Source: Saxidomus purpurata
Lineage: Eukaryota; Mollusca; Bivalvia; Venerida; Veneridae
NCBI GenBank assembly: GCA_022818135.1
Contig: JAFMSR010000001.1
Location: forward strand, 33,391,463 to 33,455,462
Length of the DNA: 64,000 bases
Direction of reading: 5' to 3'
This document shows, piece after piece, positions 35,368 through 49,900 of this stretch (position 1 is its first letter; every line of letters starts with the position of its first letter). A model generated the notes under the pieces. That model had not been told where the DNA came from. It searched no databases and worked only from the letters and a program-made list of their open reading frames with translations. A program made the position numbers and the translations under genes.

Positions 35368-36479
35368 ACCAATGTCTTACTATGCATATATCTATGTGTA
35401 TTTGTCTACATGTATGCATTGACTCTATGTGTGTTTGTCTACACTATGTATGCATTGACTCTTTGTGTATTTGGCTACACTATGTATGCATCGGCTCTTT
35501 GTGTATATGTCTACATTCTCCACACAGAAGGAATATGAACTTGTCAATATTATGTGAAAGAGTTAGGTTATATGATATCAGTGTCATGGCACAAGTGCAT
35601 TTAGAACACATGAATCTCAAAAATGAAAAATGCAGAATGTAAAAGATAGCTCACCCAGTACTGCTGTAAGAACAATAATGGATCTATTGCCAGCCACATG
35701 TATGTTATGTGATGCTTTAGGCTTTCTAACTAAATGCTGTCTATGTATTCAGGCGTGTGACATTCTATTGTCAGTTGGTCAGATTGTTTTCCTCTTTAGA
35801 AATGAGGTATGGTGACAAAAACTACATAATTAGTACCCAGAATAGCATAATAATTATAATACCATTCACATTGGTACTGGTTTAGGTGAGGAATGAGCAA
35901 AAATCATAGTTTTTGAAGTCATAAAAATAATTTTATTACTTTAAGGTTAACACAATGTCAGAGATAGTGTCATATGTGTCCATTGAAGGTACTGGTACCG
36001 GTATATGCTACCGCTACCCAACAGACCAGGTTTAATATTGTTTAAGATTTTATTTCATTACTTCAATTACTTAAATTTTAATACTTGCCTCGTGTTTATC
36101 TTTAATAAAAGTATCTCATTTCTTTTGTAAAAACCTTTCAATTTATTTCATTTGTAAGTAACAATGCAAATAAAAACTGTAACTTAAAAAAATGTAACTT
36201 ATGATTATTGCACAAGGTTCAATCAACCAACAGCACTACAGATGTTGAAGTACCCAGGTCTATTCTCTTTTGTTCATGTACAGTCTACTTGGTTGAGTGT
36301 TGGGATTCCTACTGAAGTCTATTTAGTTAGCACCAGTCCGAGACCTGAATCATTTGACCTGTACACCATCGCCACTAAAGTCCTTCTGACTTTAAACAAG
36401 AGGGCCAAGATGGTCCTATATCACTCACCTGAGACCTACTTAAGACCCAATGTTACAAATTCAACCCTAAACTATGTTT
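35368..36479. other. 3' region of the RDH13-like gene
   Basis: No gene is seen. About 35390-35525 holds an imperfect tandem repetition of CTATGTGTATTTGTCTACA. A TTTAATAAAA at 36101-36110 is a possible poly(A) signal. The rest is unremarkable. Confidence 0.45.
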
Positions 36480-37340
36480 TATAAACACAAACATTCTGTT
36501 TGACCTTGACTGGACAAACATTCAGACCAATTTACAAGATGATTGGGTAATAAAGTGGCCTCTAGAATGACCCAGATTTGAAGTTTGCCTAAAAATCATT
36601 GAGTCAAACATTCTTACCAATCTGCATGATGATTGTGTTGTTAATGTCACCTCTATTGCATACAAAAGGTTTTTCTTGTTTTGACCTGCTGACCTAGTTT
36701 TTAACCCAAGGACTCCATACACAAGGTTTTCTTATGATTTGACTGGGTGTTTAACCTCAGGTGAACCATATTCAAACTAGACCTAGATTCCATCAAGATT
36801 ATCACTCTTGTGAAGTTTCATGAAGATTCAGTGAAAAATGCAGATTTCATTGCATACACAAGGTTTCTCTATAATTTGACTGTGACATAGTTTTTTTTAC
36901 CTAGATGACCTATATTCAAACTCAACCTAGATTTCATCAAGACATCACTGACCAATTTTCATGAAGAGTCAGTTAAAAATGAAACCTCTTGCTTGCATAA
37001 GGTTTTTCATTTGACATGGTGACCTAATTTTTGAGCTCAGATGACTCGTATTCAAATTCGACCTAGATTTCATCAAGATACTTATTCTGACCATGTTTCA
37101 TGAAGATCCAATGAAAAATGCTACCTGTATTGAGTACAAATTTTTTTTTTATGATTTGACCTGGGTACCTAGTTTTGAACCCTAGATGACCCATATTCTA
37201 ACTTGACCTAGATTTTATCAAGGCAGTCATTCTGACCAAGTTTCATGAAGATCCAGAGAAAAATTCAACCTCTAATGCATACACACGGTTAATTGTGGAT
37301 GGACGATAGACAGACTTTCTTGCTCAGGTGAGCTGAAAAA
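36480..37340. repeat. Interspersed element made of degenerate ~140-bp tandem units
   Basis: At least four units carry ACCTAGATT(T/C)(C/T)ATCAAG, then CAAGTTTCATGAAGAT and a GCATACACAAGG-like end, spaced about 135-145 bases. The element closes with TGGATGGACGATAGACAGAC and GCTCAGGTGAGCTGAAAAAA. I recognise the ending from bivalve genomes by memory. It lies between the convergent 3' ends of the RDH13-like and TDP1 genes. Confidence 0.6.
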
Positions 37341-37484
37341 AGATTTTGATAAATCATTTAGTGCTTGTTTTTCGTCCCAGATTCAATGCAACATCAACAA
37401 ATACAAAAAATGTATAACTATAGTTCAACAGTACTGACACCAGTCAAACCAATAAGGTTTGCATATAATGCTGAGGCTTATGAT

Positions 37485-37840
37485 TTTCATGACATCACAC
37501 CACTGATAAGGTTTGATGTGTCACACAACTGATTAGGTTTGATATGTCACACCACTACCCAAGATCATTGTGCAACGCAACTTATCAGATTACTTTTGTA
37601 ACAGTACTGAACAGATACATTATGTCACACCACTAACCCAAGTTATTGTGTAACACCAATCGCCAGGTTCATTGTCACACCACTGACAAATTTCATCATG
37701 TCACATCAGTAATCTGGTTTGTTGAGTCATACCACAGACAGTCCCAGAACAGTGTGTCAAACTATTGATCTGTTTTTATTATGTCACACCACCAACCAGA
37801 GCTCAACAGGCCACGTGTCACACCACTGCCTGGTTTTTTT
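37485..37840. repeat. Degenerate ATGTCACACCACTGA tandem repeat in TDP1 3' region
   Basis: About ten imperfect units of (A/T)TGTCACACCACTGAC with a variable GGTTTGAT spacer. It lies 73-430 bases downstream of the TDP1 stop codon (which is on the - strand), so much of it may be in the TDP1 3' UTR. TTTATT at 37775 is AATAAA on that strand. Confidence 0.6.
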
Positions 37841-37912
37841 TAATAATTACAATGACTATAACCATTATCTTATATCTTCCCATCAAGTCAGAATCATGAT
37901 GAAATAGTATGT

Positions 37913-40900
37913 TCACTTTGAGAAAGGGCACCAGACATTTCCATTTGTATCTGGTAAGTCCATATATGGTATATCCCACATCCACGGACGATCTGTAAGA
38001 AAATGTATACAATCATATTCACAGCATGTACAAGAAGAATGCCAAACAGATATATTTAGTGGTTACCTTTAATTGTACACATTAATGTTATATTTACTAT
38101 AATGAACAAACTAAAGCATATGTTTGCCAACCAACATCCTGTACTACAGCTATGTTATATGGCATTGATACACTCATACGGTAAGGGTAATAACAGGATG
38201 TTGTGTGGTGGTTTACAAAAGTATGTCATCTTAAATGTACTAACACTTTCAAACACAGCTGAAACTGTGTTAATCAACCAAATCACAGGAATAAAACAAA
38301 AGTATCACTTAAAAGTAGACAGTTACTTAAAGGGACATACCCTATAACTAATGACAAACTAAATAACCTCCAAAACATAAATAATAAATTATTTGGAAGT
38401 ATTGTAACTTAACCTAAAAGTTTCAGCTATGCATTCCCAGTCATTATCTATAAAATCAGTGGTTTAAAATATACTGCAGTACCATAAATCATTCAATAAT
38501 CTGTGTAGAGTTATTGTTGTACAATGCGATTTACTACAGGAAGTCTCTAAATTGATTAATTGTGGTAAAATGAGGCAATTTTTGCCATAGGTTCTTCTTT
38601 AAAATTGTATTTATTTATCATTTTAAGTTCATTGAAGACATAATCCATGTTTCAAGAATATAATCTGCTAGATATAGGGAGCGCCCCTTTGATATAGGTG
38701 TATTTAAATAAAGGATTTGCTTCCTAACCAAGGTGGCTACATAATCCAGAGGATCATTTAGAATAAAGTATTGGCAGATTAACCACCTAAAATTGGTGGC
38801 AATGTACACATTATGCAGGAAAATTAGCTACAATGACTTCATGATAGATTCTACTGTTACTTAGTACTTGTAATCCTAAATATTCTGGTGTTTGAAAAAA
38901 GGGAACAGTTATCTAAATGTATCATATCAACACTACCTTTTTTATCATAGATAGTTGGCGGTAGATCATATGGCAGGAGGAATTTGTTTGTTGTAGCAGC
39001 CGACTCTGGGTCAGATGTGATGGGAAATATCTCACCTTCACCCTGAAATAACAATATGTGTAGTTGAGCTGCACTGTAAAACTATCACTATCTGTCAAAC
39101 CAAAATTTTGTGTTATATAAGCACTATAGCATGGGTGATAACACGGATGGTTCGGTAACAGGTAAGCACCAGTCCAGAATGTTACATCATTACTATATTG
39201 TAAGTTAAATCCCAAGCACAACAGAAATGTATAGACAAATTTTAACATGGAATCAATTTATAAAACAATGCAAGGTCAGATTTTCTGACAAAGTTGTACT
39301 ATTACAAATGTATAGTGTTATAAGACAACTTACAAAAAACTTTGGTAGAAACATAACACCGATTTCATATGATCTTATCATGATTTGTGCCCCCTTCTTT
39401 TCAAGGGCTCCCCAAGCTGCCTTTGATAGATTGGCACTGAAACAAAGTAAGTGTTTATCTTAAATGACTGAAACATACTTTAAAGTGTGAAATATTTGCC
39501 GTCAGCTTCGCAATGCTGTCACATTTACAATTAAACAAAACGTGTGGACAAACTGTTTTTTCATAGGCTATTGCATGATGTACTTCATTGTAAACAGGTT
39601 CAGTTTCTTTGAGTGCACAGTACAGAATTTAACAGCTATGAGCAAAAAATATGTTATAACAAAGATTTCCCAACAGATCAAGTAAGCTATGGTTATAAAT
39701 TTGAGTGTTTCCCTAAAGGCATCTGTTAGAATTCACAAGGAAGTCTCAGTAGTGTAGCACTAGACTCCTATCTAGAAATAGAAGATTAAATTCCAAACTA
39801 GATGCCCACGTGCAACATGTCGAGCCGCCAGCTGTCAAAAGGGCTAACTCCTTACCAAGAAGAGATAGGTCAAAATACACCTAAATATGGGATGTAACAT
39901 GCATGTTGTACCACCGAAAAGTGGTCTTGATTTTACTCTACAGCAAGTAATAAAAAAGTTGCATTATAAGCTATTTATAGTAACAACAAAGGGAAGTTAT
40001 TCTAAAAAACAAGGAAAGCTCATGGTGGTGAACATTTGTGCCAAGTTACATCAAAATCCCTCCATGCATGAAGAAGAAATGCTCCGGAAAAAGATATTCT
40101 TGAATTTGACCTTTAACCTCTAAGTGTGACCTTGACCTTAGACCTAGGGACCAGGTTCTTGCACATGACTCCATCTCATGGTGGTGAACATTTGTGCCAA
40201 GTAACATCAAAATCCCTCCCTGCATGAAGAAGAAATGCTACGGACAAAGTCATTCTTGAAATTTTCTTGCATCTGACATTTGGGCTCTAAGTGTGACCTT
40301 GACCTTGGAGCTAGGGACCTGGTTTTTGCGCATGACACTCTATCTCATGATGGTGAACATTTGTACCAAGTTACATCAAAATCCCTCCATGCACGAAGTA
40401 GATATGCTCCAGACAAAGTCATTCTTGAATTTGGCCTTTAACCTCTAAGTGTGACATTGACCTTAGACCGAGGGATCTGATTCTTGCGAATAACACTCCG
40501 TCTCATGATGGTGAACATTTGTACCAAGTTACACCAAAATCCCTCCATGCATGAAGAAGATATGCTCCGGATAAACTAATCGCGGACGCACGCACATACA
40601 CTGAACTGCCATTTAGACAACTATATCGAGCTTTCGCAAGCGGCTCGACAAAAATGGTGAACTAAGACCTGGATCTCACAACAATCTAGCATAGGTACTG
40701 GACAAGGCAACTGCCATAGAGCACTGCTGATTTTCCATAGTTCTTACAATAAACAAATGGTTTCGCTGAATGTCTAATACAGATTGTGTCTAAAATATCA
40801 GTAAAATGCATAATTTTAAGCTAATTCAACAATAATAAACATAATGTTTAACCTTGTGCCAATGAGCATAATGTTTTAACTTGTGACAATATACATAATG

Positions 40901-43900
40901 TTTTACCTTGTGACAATAAACATAATGTTTTACCTTGTGACAATAAGCATAATGTTTTACCTTGTGACAATAAACATAATGTTTTACCTTGTGACAATAT
41001 ACATAATGTTTTACCTTGTGACAATAAGCATAATGTTTTACCTTGTGACAATAAACATAATGTTTTACCTTGTGACAATATACATAATGTTTTACCTTTG
41101 TGACAATAAACATAATGTTTTACCTTTTGACAATATACATAATGTTTTTACCTTGTGACAATAAGCATAATGTTTTACCTTGTGACAATAAACATAATGT
41201 TTTACCTTGTGACAATATACATAATGTTTTACCTTGTGACAATATACATAATGTTTTACCTTGTGACAATATACATAATGTTTTACCTTGTGACAATAAG
41301 CATAATGTTTTACCTTGTGACAATAAACATAATGTTTTACCTTGTGACAATAAACATAATGTTTTACCTTGTGACAATATACATAATGTTTTACCTTGTG
41401 ACAATATACATAATGTTTTACCTTGTGACAATATACATAATGTTTTACCTTGTGACAATAAGCATAATGTTTTACCTTGTGACAATAAGCATAATGTTTT
41501 ACCTTGTGACAATAAACATAATGTTTTACCTTGTGACAATAAGCATAATGTTTTACCTTGTGACAATATACATAATGTTTTACCTTGTGACAATAAACAT
41601 AATGTTTTACCTTGTGACAATATACATAATGTTTTACCTTGTGACAATAAGCATAATGTTTTACCTTGTGACAATAAACATAATGTTTTACCTTGTGACA
41701 ATAAACATAATGTTTTACCTTGTGACAATATACATAATGTTTTACCTTGTGACAATATACATAATGTTTTACCTTGTGACAATAAGCATAATGTTTTACC
41801 TTGTGACAATAAACATAATGTTTTACCTTGTGACAATATACATAATGTTTTACCTTGTGACAATAAGCATAATGTTTTACCTTGTGACAATATACATAAT
41901 GTTTTACCTTGTGACAATATACATAATGTTTTACCTTGTGACAATATACATAATGTTTTACCTTGTGACAATAAGCATAATGTTTTACCTCGTGACAATA
42001 TACATAATGTTTTACCTCGTGACAATATACATAATGTTTTACCTCGTGACAATATACATAATGTTTTACCTTGTGACAATATACCAAGCAGCTTTAGATC
42101 CATCCTGCATGGGTCTGGCGTAACTCTTGATGTGTGGCATAGCCCGGCTTCTTCCCCTACCATCAGACTTCCAGATACTATAATAGAAGATAGACATCTG
42201 TATATCCATGACTGAAGCATGGTTTGGACAGAACATCATTGTGTGATATGGAAAGCTCTCCTTTCTTTTCTTTTTTTGTCTCGTTTTCAAAACTTAGGAA
42301 CAGCTGCTGGTAAAAGTATATGTCTGCTACAGCTTTGAAGTGAGACACTGCTCCAATAAGGAGCACAATATAAAAAAAAGTGAATTTCTTCCCCAACTGT
42401 ATTTAGTATAGGCTTAAAGCTGACCTGTAAGTGAATTTGCTATATTTTTATTTAATATGGAGCGGCGGCGTAGAGGTTAAGGTGTCTGCCACTCATCCCG
42501 GGGGTTGCTGGTTCGAGCCCCACCGGGGTCACCAATGTACCTCCTCACATGACACCAATACAGTTTTTACCAGGAAGGGGACTTGAGAATGACACTATAA
42601 GCTGCAAGCTTTCTTCATAATCAAGCAGAAATAAGTTAGTATAATCTAAAGTAAACTGTATATTAAATTCTACATAAACATGATTTTATACATGTTGGAC
42701 ACAGATGTCAAAAACACTTCTTACTGACTTAACGGACTCAGTTTATACAAGAGTTTTAATGGGGAAATAATCCCACTACAAGATTAATGATCATGTCAGA
42801 ACTAAGTCAGCTCTACAATAAATGTGTATTAACTCTGTAATACATACTGGAAGAAATCATGTAGGAAGGGTTGTTTCTTGGCTGTTTTAGCACTGTATGG
42901 TATACTTCCTCCCGCAGGGTAACCCTCCAAACAGAGACGTACATTGTGACGTGAAGGAAATATCTACAAGTGTAACAATATCTACCAAGCTAATTTTTTC
43001 TAGTAAAAAGATAGCCACAAAATGATCATACTGTCAGTTAGAGAACAAGCTCTGTTGTTCTGATTGTGTGCTAATGATGTGGAAGCTATGCAAGACATCA
43101 CAAAATGGTTCTATCTACGAAAAGATAAAATTCAGTAATGTTTCACAAACCATTCTGTCATACAGCCAAAATACCATAAGGTAACAAAATACACTCATCA
43201 CATTTTGTGTTAACCCTAACTGAATATTGTTGCACACAATTACAAAACTCCATACAGACTCAGTTCTAATTTGGTGAAGTTTATAATTCAAGGGCAGTAA
43301 CTCCAGACTGCCTTCAGTGTTCTGACTGGTTACCAAACTTGGCCAAGATATTGTGTCCATAAACTTTGTGACGAAGTGCAGTGATGATCTACTATAAACT
43401 GTCCAAGCTAAAGAGTGAAAAACATTAGTGGACGACACCTCCCTGCTGCTTCTAATCCTATACTCTATTCCAATATTCCTAGAGACTTCCTTTGGCCCTT
43501 GTATAATAATGTTAAAGAATCATGTATGTATCACTGTAGTATTGCATGTAACTGTACAGATACTAAACCAATATAACGTAAAAAGCAAGCCATGTATTGA
43601 CATGAAAGAAACACCAAAACACTCTTCCAAGTGGATGTAATGATTGATCTGCAATGTTTTCTCCTCTGAGACAGTAATCTCAGACTTACCAGCTGAAGTC
43701 TTGTGTTACTTTGTGGTCCGGATGCTGATCTTGCTGTTGACAGTGACTGTTGCCACTCTCCACACAGCCAGTTCTCCTTATTAGGCCCCATTGACCCAAT
43801 ACTAGAGAATTGTCCAACCACTGGCCATGCTTTGACTGTCCCCTGTGAGGGACCATGTTCCTGTAGGACCCTCCTAACTTTCAGGTGGCCCCACATTGAC

Positions 43901-46900
43901 TTTGTCTTGTCCCCTACATGTCTCCCAGGCACAGATCCTATTATGACAACCCTGAAATAATAGGAAATAAAAGAACTTTTTTGACGTTTTGACTATACAT
44001 GTATTTCAGTCTTCTTCCAGAACTCAACAAGTTAAAAGTCCTATTCCTGAAATATCAATTTTCTGAAGTTCAGACACTGACATCACATCAGAAGGTATTG
44101 CACAAGAAGTTCACTTTAATATTACTTATCATGCAAAAATTCTGGCTGTTAAAAAAAAAAAAACTGAAAAAACCAACTGAGATTTGCATGAATCTACAAA
44201 GCTGCTGCCATGGCAACAGGCAAAAAGAAAGGTAAAACAGGTACATTTGTAGTTTTGTCTGCTTTATTTATACACATATTTCATGCAGCAGTTTTGATCA
44301 TCAATACATTTCTCATATTTTGAGAGCTTGTAAAAGAGTAATCAATGTCACAAAACTACTGTTATTTCTTATATACATGATAAAAGGCACTTCAAAAATT
44401 ATGTACTTTAATACTTTACTAAGTTTGGGTCACTGACCAGATTTCATATTCTTTCAGCTTCAAACCTTCTGTCACTATACATGTAATTTATCATATCAGA
44501 CATTCTTACATGTTTTACTTTTTATAACTTCATGTTTTCCATTTTATAACCCCATGTTTTCTCTGTCCTAACTTCAAGTCGCCCTTTTTCCTTTTCACAA
44601 CTTCATTTTTACCTTTTATAACTGTCATAACTTCATGTTACCCTTTCATAAATGCATGTTTTCCCTTTTACAACTTACTTTGCTGCGGACATGTCATGTT
44701 TGGCTACATGGTCAATCCACTCCTTCAGCTGATAAGCCTTGTAGGCTTGCATGTACTCTATCAGATCCCTCTTGAAGTGTGTTGGACTGTCGCCTTTATC
44801 TTTACTTGCTTCTGGTAACCTTGGAAACACTGGACTTATCCACATCCTGTCAAATGTACACAGATCTCATATAAACCATTCAAGTACCAGTAGCTACAAG
44901 TTTCACACTGTCAGATTACCTACTATCTATTAAACTACAAATGTTTGATCAACAGAAGGCAAGATATATTTTGACTAGACCCCTGCCAACATATTAGTAT
45001 TCCAAACTTGGTTCACACCTTTTTCAATAGAATGGAGCCTGCATTTTAGAAATAACTTCAAAACTAGTCTGTTTTTATCTCACATTTGATTTACTAAAAT
45101 GAAGAATTTAACTAGGGTTCAGAAATAAACTAAACATTTAGCAGTTTTACCCCTGTGTTTTCTGGTACCAGTCCTGTTGTATCAGGTTTGATGTATGAAT
45201 AACAACTCTAAGTCCCTCATCATACAGTAATAACATCATCTTCCTGTATAAAGAACTATATAATTGAGCAAAACCAGCATATTATACTTTAAAGTCATTA
45301 CTAGTAAGTACCCGCAGTACTATCACTATGTAAACACTTCATACTATTTTTATAATGATGCTAAGTCATTTTTGAGAGATAACAGTGAACAACGTGTACA
45401 TGTATCCTTATCAGATATTTGAATTAAGCTTTACTGTTGAAGAGTTCATGGCATTACTTTTTTCTATTCTTTCTTTATTTCTTTTAATACAATGTACAAT
45501 GTAGATTGAAATATTTAAAAGTTGATTGTTTTGAAATTGAAAGTAAAACCAACTTCCATTCACTTTAAGTTCAAAATTGAAAGGAAAACTTTTCCTTTTA
45601 GTCAACAGTTGTGCCTATTCAAAAGTCGATATATCCAAGGCAGAAACTTACTTCTGACATCTAATAAAACATCAAGGTTATTAAAGATCATTGATGTAAC
45701 TTGTTTCCTATGTCTAATCAAAGGTCATGGTCATTAATTACTGTAATCTATTCCTGATGTCTAATTCAAGGTCAATGTCATTTATAACGTAAATTATTTC
45801 TAATGTGTAATCAAAGGTCAAGGTCATTAATGCTGTGACATATTTCTAATGTGTAATCAAAGGTCAAGGTCATTTACTTACGTGTGATGGGTTCCATACA
45901 TCATCTCCAATTTTGCCTGAAAAAAATAAAACAACAGAAAATTTACACTGCCTGCATTTATTTACAGTCTGACCTGCCCTTGCGACCACCTGAGTCAAGC
46001 GACATCCTGACCTATGCGACCACTTTATATTCCTCCATTGGGGTTTCAAGCAATAATGTACCAGAGTTAAGTGACCTCTTGTAAAACACGACCAGCAACC
46101 ATTAATTTTACTTCCCATTAATAAAATTACCTGTTGCTAAGCAAACGACTTGTTAAATCATACCAACCGTCGGTGATTATTGATCAATAGTGCCAGGAGA
46201 AAAAATAGCCAAGTTAACCTGTTATGGGCCTTGAGTTATTTAAAATTAAATCTAAACTTGATGTTTTAGATTTTCTGGAAAGTATATACATAATGTACAC
46301 TTTTATGATTTTATATGTCAAAATACCTATTTTAATATGTGTACTTAATAACCTGCTTAGTAGTAGCCACTTATTCTTCATGTAAGTGTCTTTGCATAAT
46401 TATGTGCTCAGAGGCCACTATATCCTGAGCTAAGAGACCACCTGTCTTAAGAGACCAACATTTCAACTTCCCCCTGTGTGGTCGATTAAAATAGTTTTGA
46501 CTTTACATAAAATGTCTTCTTGTACATTTAGAAGCATACTGCAGAAGACATATTACTGCCTATGACAGGTGCATTTTTCTTGTATATTGTTAGCTTTTAA
46601 GACATAACACTATAATGCTTTCTAAGTCAGGTGAATGTAAAGATAACCGCTGACATAGCTTTTTTATGTATCTTACTATTTTGCCTCAAAATGGTAGTAA
46701 AAATGTTTTGCTACCCAAACAGATTAACAAGTGAGGAATTTGATACGATTATTTGTGGTTATTTTTAGCCATTTAGACGCTATGTACCTTACGACTTCTC
46801 TCCAATTAAAGTAGTAAGACCAATTATTATCATAACTTTTAGCTTTTTTAAAGCATGAATGTAAAAACTTATTCTAACAAGAAATTTACACAAAATCTTA

Positions 46901-49900
46901 ACTTATTGTTTACACTAAAATAATACATGTACAATAAAGGTAAAAGGTATAGAATGCCTTGCTGGATTTAAATAACGTTGATACACAACGAGATAATAAA
47001 CTTATAAAGTGACAAAAAGTTTAAAGATAGGAAAATTTGCCAAGAGTAAATTCCATGTGTTCATTACTGATTAAAGTCATGTGATTAACTGCTCCAATTA
47101 CGTTGTAAAGATGATCTGATTTCTCCTATTAAATACCAATACTTTAACACTTGTCAAATTTGGAAAAGTTTCAAAATGACAAAATAACATTTTAAAGTCA
47201 ACCGCTATTTTAACAAAGATTTAATAAAACTTGCATTCAAATGTATATATCTATATGAAAACATTTGAGATTGGAAATAAATGATCGAGTCTAAAGTGCA
47301 AAATGTTTTATGATTTTGTTTAATTGAAAGTATTCATTTCTTTACTGGAAGAACATTATAAAATTTACTTTATAATGTAAATGATGGATTAAAAAACTCA
47401 TAATTCATTTATTGAAAAAAAATTTCAAATTCACATTTCTCATACAAAACCTGGATGCTTACTAAATTTCACTGACAATTATGGCTTTTTCAGTGCCTAC
47501 CCCTGTTTTCTCGAAGGGTGTGAGGCGCTACGTAAATGTTCAACGCAAAGATCCTCAGAAAGCTGAAGGGAAATTTAAGCCAAGTACAGATCTGTTCTGT
47601 TCTAGATGCATCAAAAATGGGCTAATCACTGAAGCGTATGGATTCTGTAAAGTGTGCAGGGACTTCTTATGCACGAAATGTGTCAGCAAACATGAGAGTA
47701 CACTGCTGACGTTAAATCATGGAGTTATTGTCGGTGACGAGATGTTGGCACGATACCACCATGCAATGCGGAAAGACAAGAAACAAAGCAGAAGTATGAG
47801 TCGTAACTATTTAGACATGTTGGCCGATGGGCGTGCCTCTTTTCATTATGAAGAAATCCCGGAGACAATCTCCGTTACAGAAACTCCTGAAATAAAAGAT
47901 GTTGCTTTCATCAAAGAGCCAAAGGTCCGCGTGTCAAGTGATGTAATGAAATGTTTCATCTGTGCCTGTGTGGTTTATCCCGACGGAAAAATCGTCCTTG
48001 CAGATGCTAACAACAAAACTTTAAAACTGTTTAACAAACATTTTAACAATCTTTTTGTTTTCCATATGAAAAAAGAGCCTTGGGACATGTGTAAAGCCAT
48101 AAACATTGACCAGGATTTGTTTGTGACTGAAAACAAAGTACAGGGAATCCATCAGATGAAAGTTGGCAGAGAAATTCAGTATGTGTTTACTGTGAAAGTT
48201 AACGGCGAGTGCTTCGGGATTACAAGCTGGAAAGGCGGAGTGGCTGTTAGTGTCAAGAATGACGGAAAATTCTCCATTAAACTGCTAGATCAGTTTGGAA
48301 ACCTTCACAGAAATATTGAAGACAGATTTGAAGGTCAGCTCAGACTTTTATCGCCATGGTACCTAACCTCAATAACGAAGGGGCGGCACCTTCTTATTTC
48401 AGATGCTGGATCAGGGACAGTCTCCTGTATCGACGTTGACGATGGCATTGTTTTTATCTGTAAAGATCGTAAGGCGCTCCGAGACCCGAGAAATATAACA
48501 TCTGACGATGAAGACAATATCTACGTGGTTGAGTATGAGTCTGACACTGTGCATTACTTGTCACCCCACGGAGAAGACCAGGGCGTGGTACTGTGTGCCA
48601 AAGATGGGCTCAATAACCCTTGTGGAATAGCTTTTCATGATGGGATGCTATTCATTCAGGCTAAAATGGACAGTAACTTTCTGCAAGTGTATGATTTAAA
48701 GTGAGGGGAACTCTAAAAAAAAAAAAGCTTTTACATCAATTGAACTTTAAAAGTATGTTGGCTGATCAAGTAATGATGCTAACTTGGTGACAGTAATTAA
48801 TTATCATGTGTAACTAACACCGAATGCACTTTTATTAACTGTTGAAAACTTACAATTAATCATTTTGTTTCCTCTGACATCATAATTTAATTAAATAGAG
48901 TAATTACAGAAAATGTTCTTATTTCCTCCTCTCACAGTATCACTATGAAAACACAAGAGCTGGCAGTACGTCAGCATGCTCAACTTTTTTTAGTGCTTGC
49001 CAATAAAACAAAACTTTGACAGTTAAAACAAGGATCTGTATAAACAAGGGCCAAAAGTAGCAAGATATTAAGTAAAGAGTTCCCTGAATACTACAGCATA
49101 GTTGCAGATTAATACTTCAAGTGGTTAATGATATATGTGCATGACAGTGACAGTCGCACACAAGACTTTAACAAGGAATTTCAAAGTACAAATCAAGAAA
49201 CATTTTCACAGAGTTATCTTCTCTTGTTTACAGATAGGTGTCATGATGGTACATAATTATCATTATTATTCCAACTTTCAAAGTAGTATCTCAAAAGGTT
49301 AAGTCAACAAGTGGACAAGAATGAAAATTTAACTAAGTTTCTTTGTCAAAAAGGGCCATAATTCAAATAAAATCCTTGACAGAGTTACCTTCTCCTGCCT
49401 ATGTTTGGGGACCATAATACTGACAAAAACCTTGACAGAGTTCTGTACTCTTGTCTGTTGATGGAGGTTATGATTGTAAACAAGTATGGTAAGTTTCAAA
49501 GCAATACTTCTAATGGTTTTGAAATAAAGTGGGATGGTACGAAAAACTTAACCAAGGTGTGACACCAACTCAGACATGGATGCTGACACCAAGGCATGTA
49601 GGAAAGCTCCCCTTTTCTTCGAAAAGTCGAGTTAAAAAGGAAAGTGTAATTGATGGCCAAAAACTACAGTGCTGGTATGTGTTTGACTAAGCCATTTGTA
49701 ATGTGTAGACTTTCTCATATGGGATTAACATTTATTTCAACTGTATTACAGTTATCAACAGATAACGTAACAATTATTGTCTTAAGGTTGATAGACAACA
49801 AATAAATTTCTGGAAAATTTATATCCCGCCAAAAGGAGAGTGTCACAAAGTTGACAGACGGGCCTCCAATTTTGTATAAAGATAGTGACAGCAATTTTAT

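Noticed and set aside
41092..42220. Long open frames of 320-370 codons on both strands ([27 protein letters not shown] repeats)
   Set aside because: The 27-bp period is a multiple of three, so frames without a stop stay open through the whole array. They are products of the repeat and overlap a TDP1 intron.
42459..42535. Functional tRNA gene
   Set aside because: A and B boxes are present but the arms do not pair into a good cloverleaf by eye, and the sequence continues into a tail shared with another SINE.
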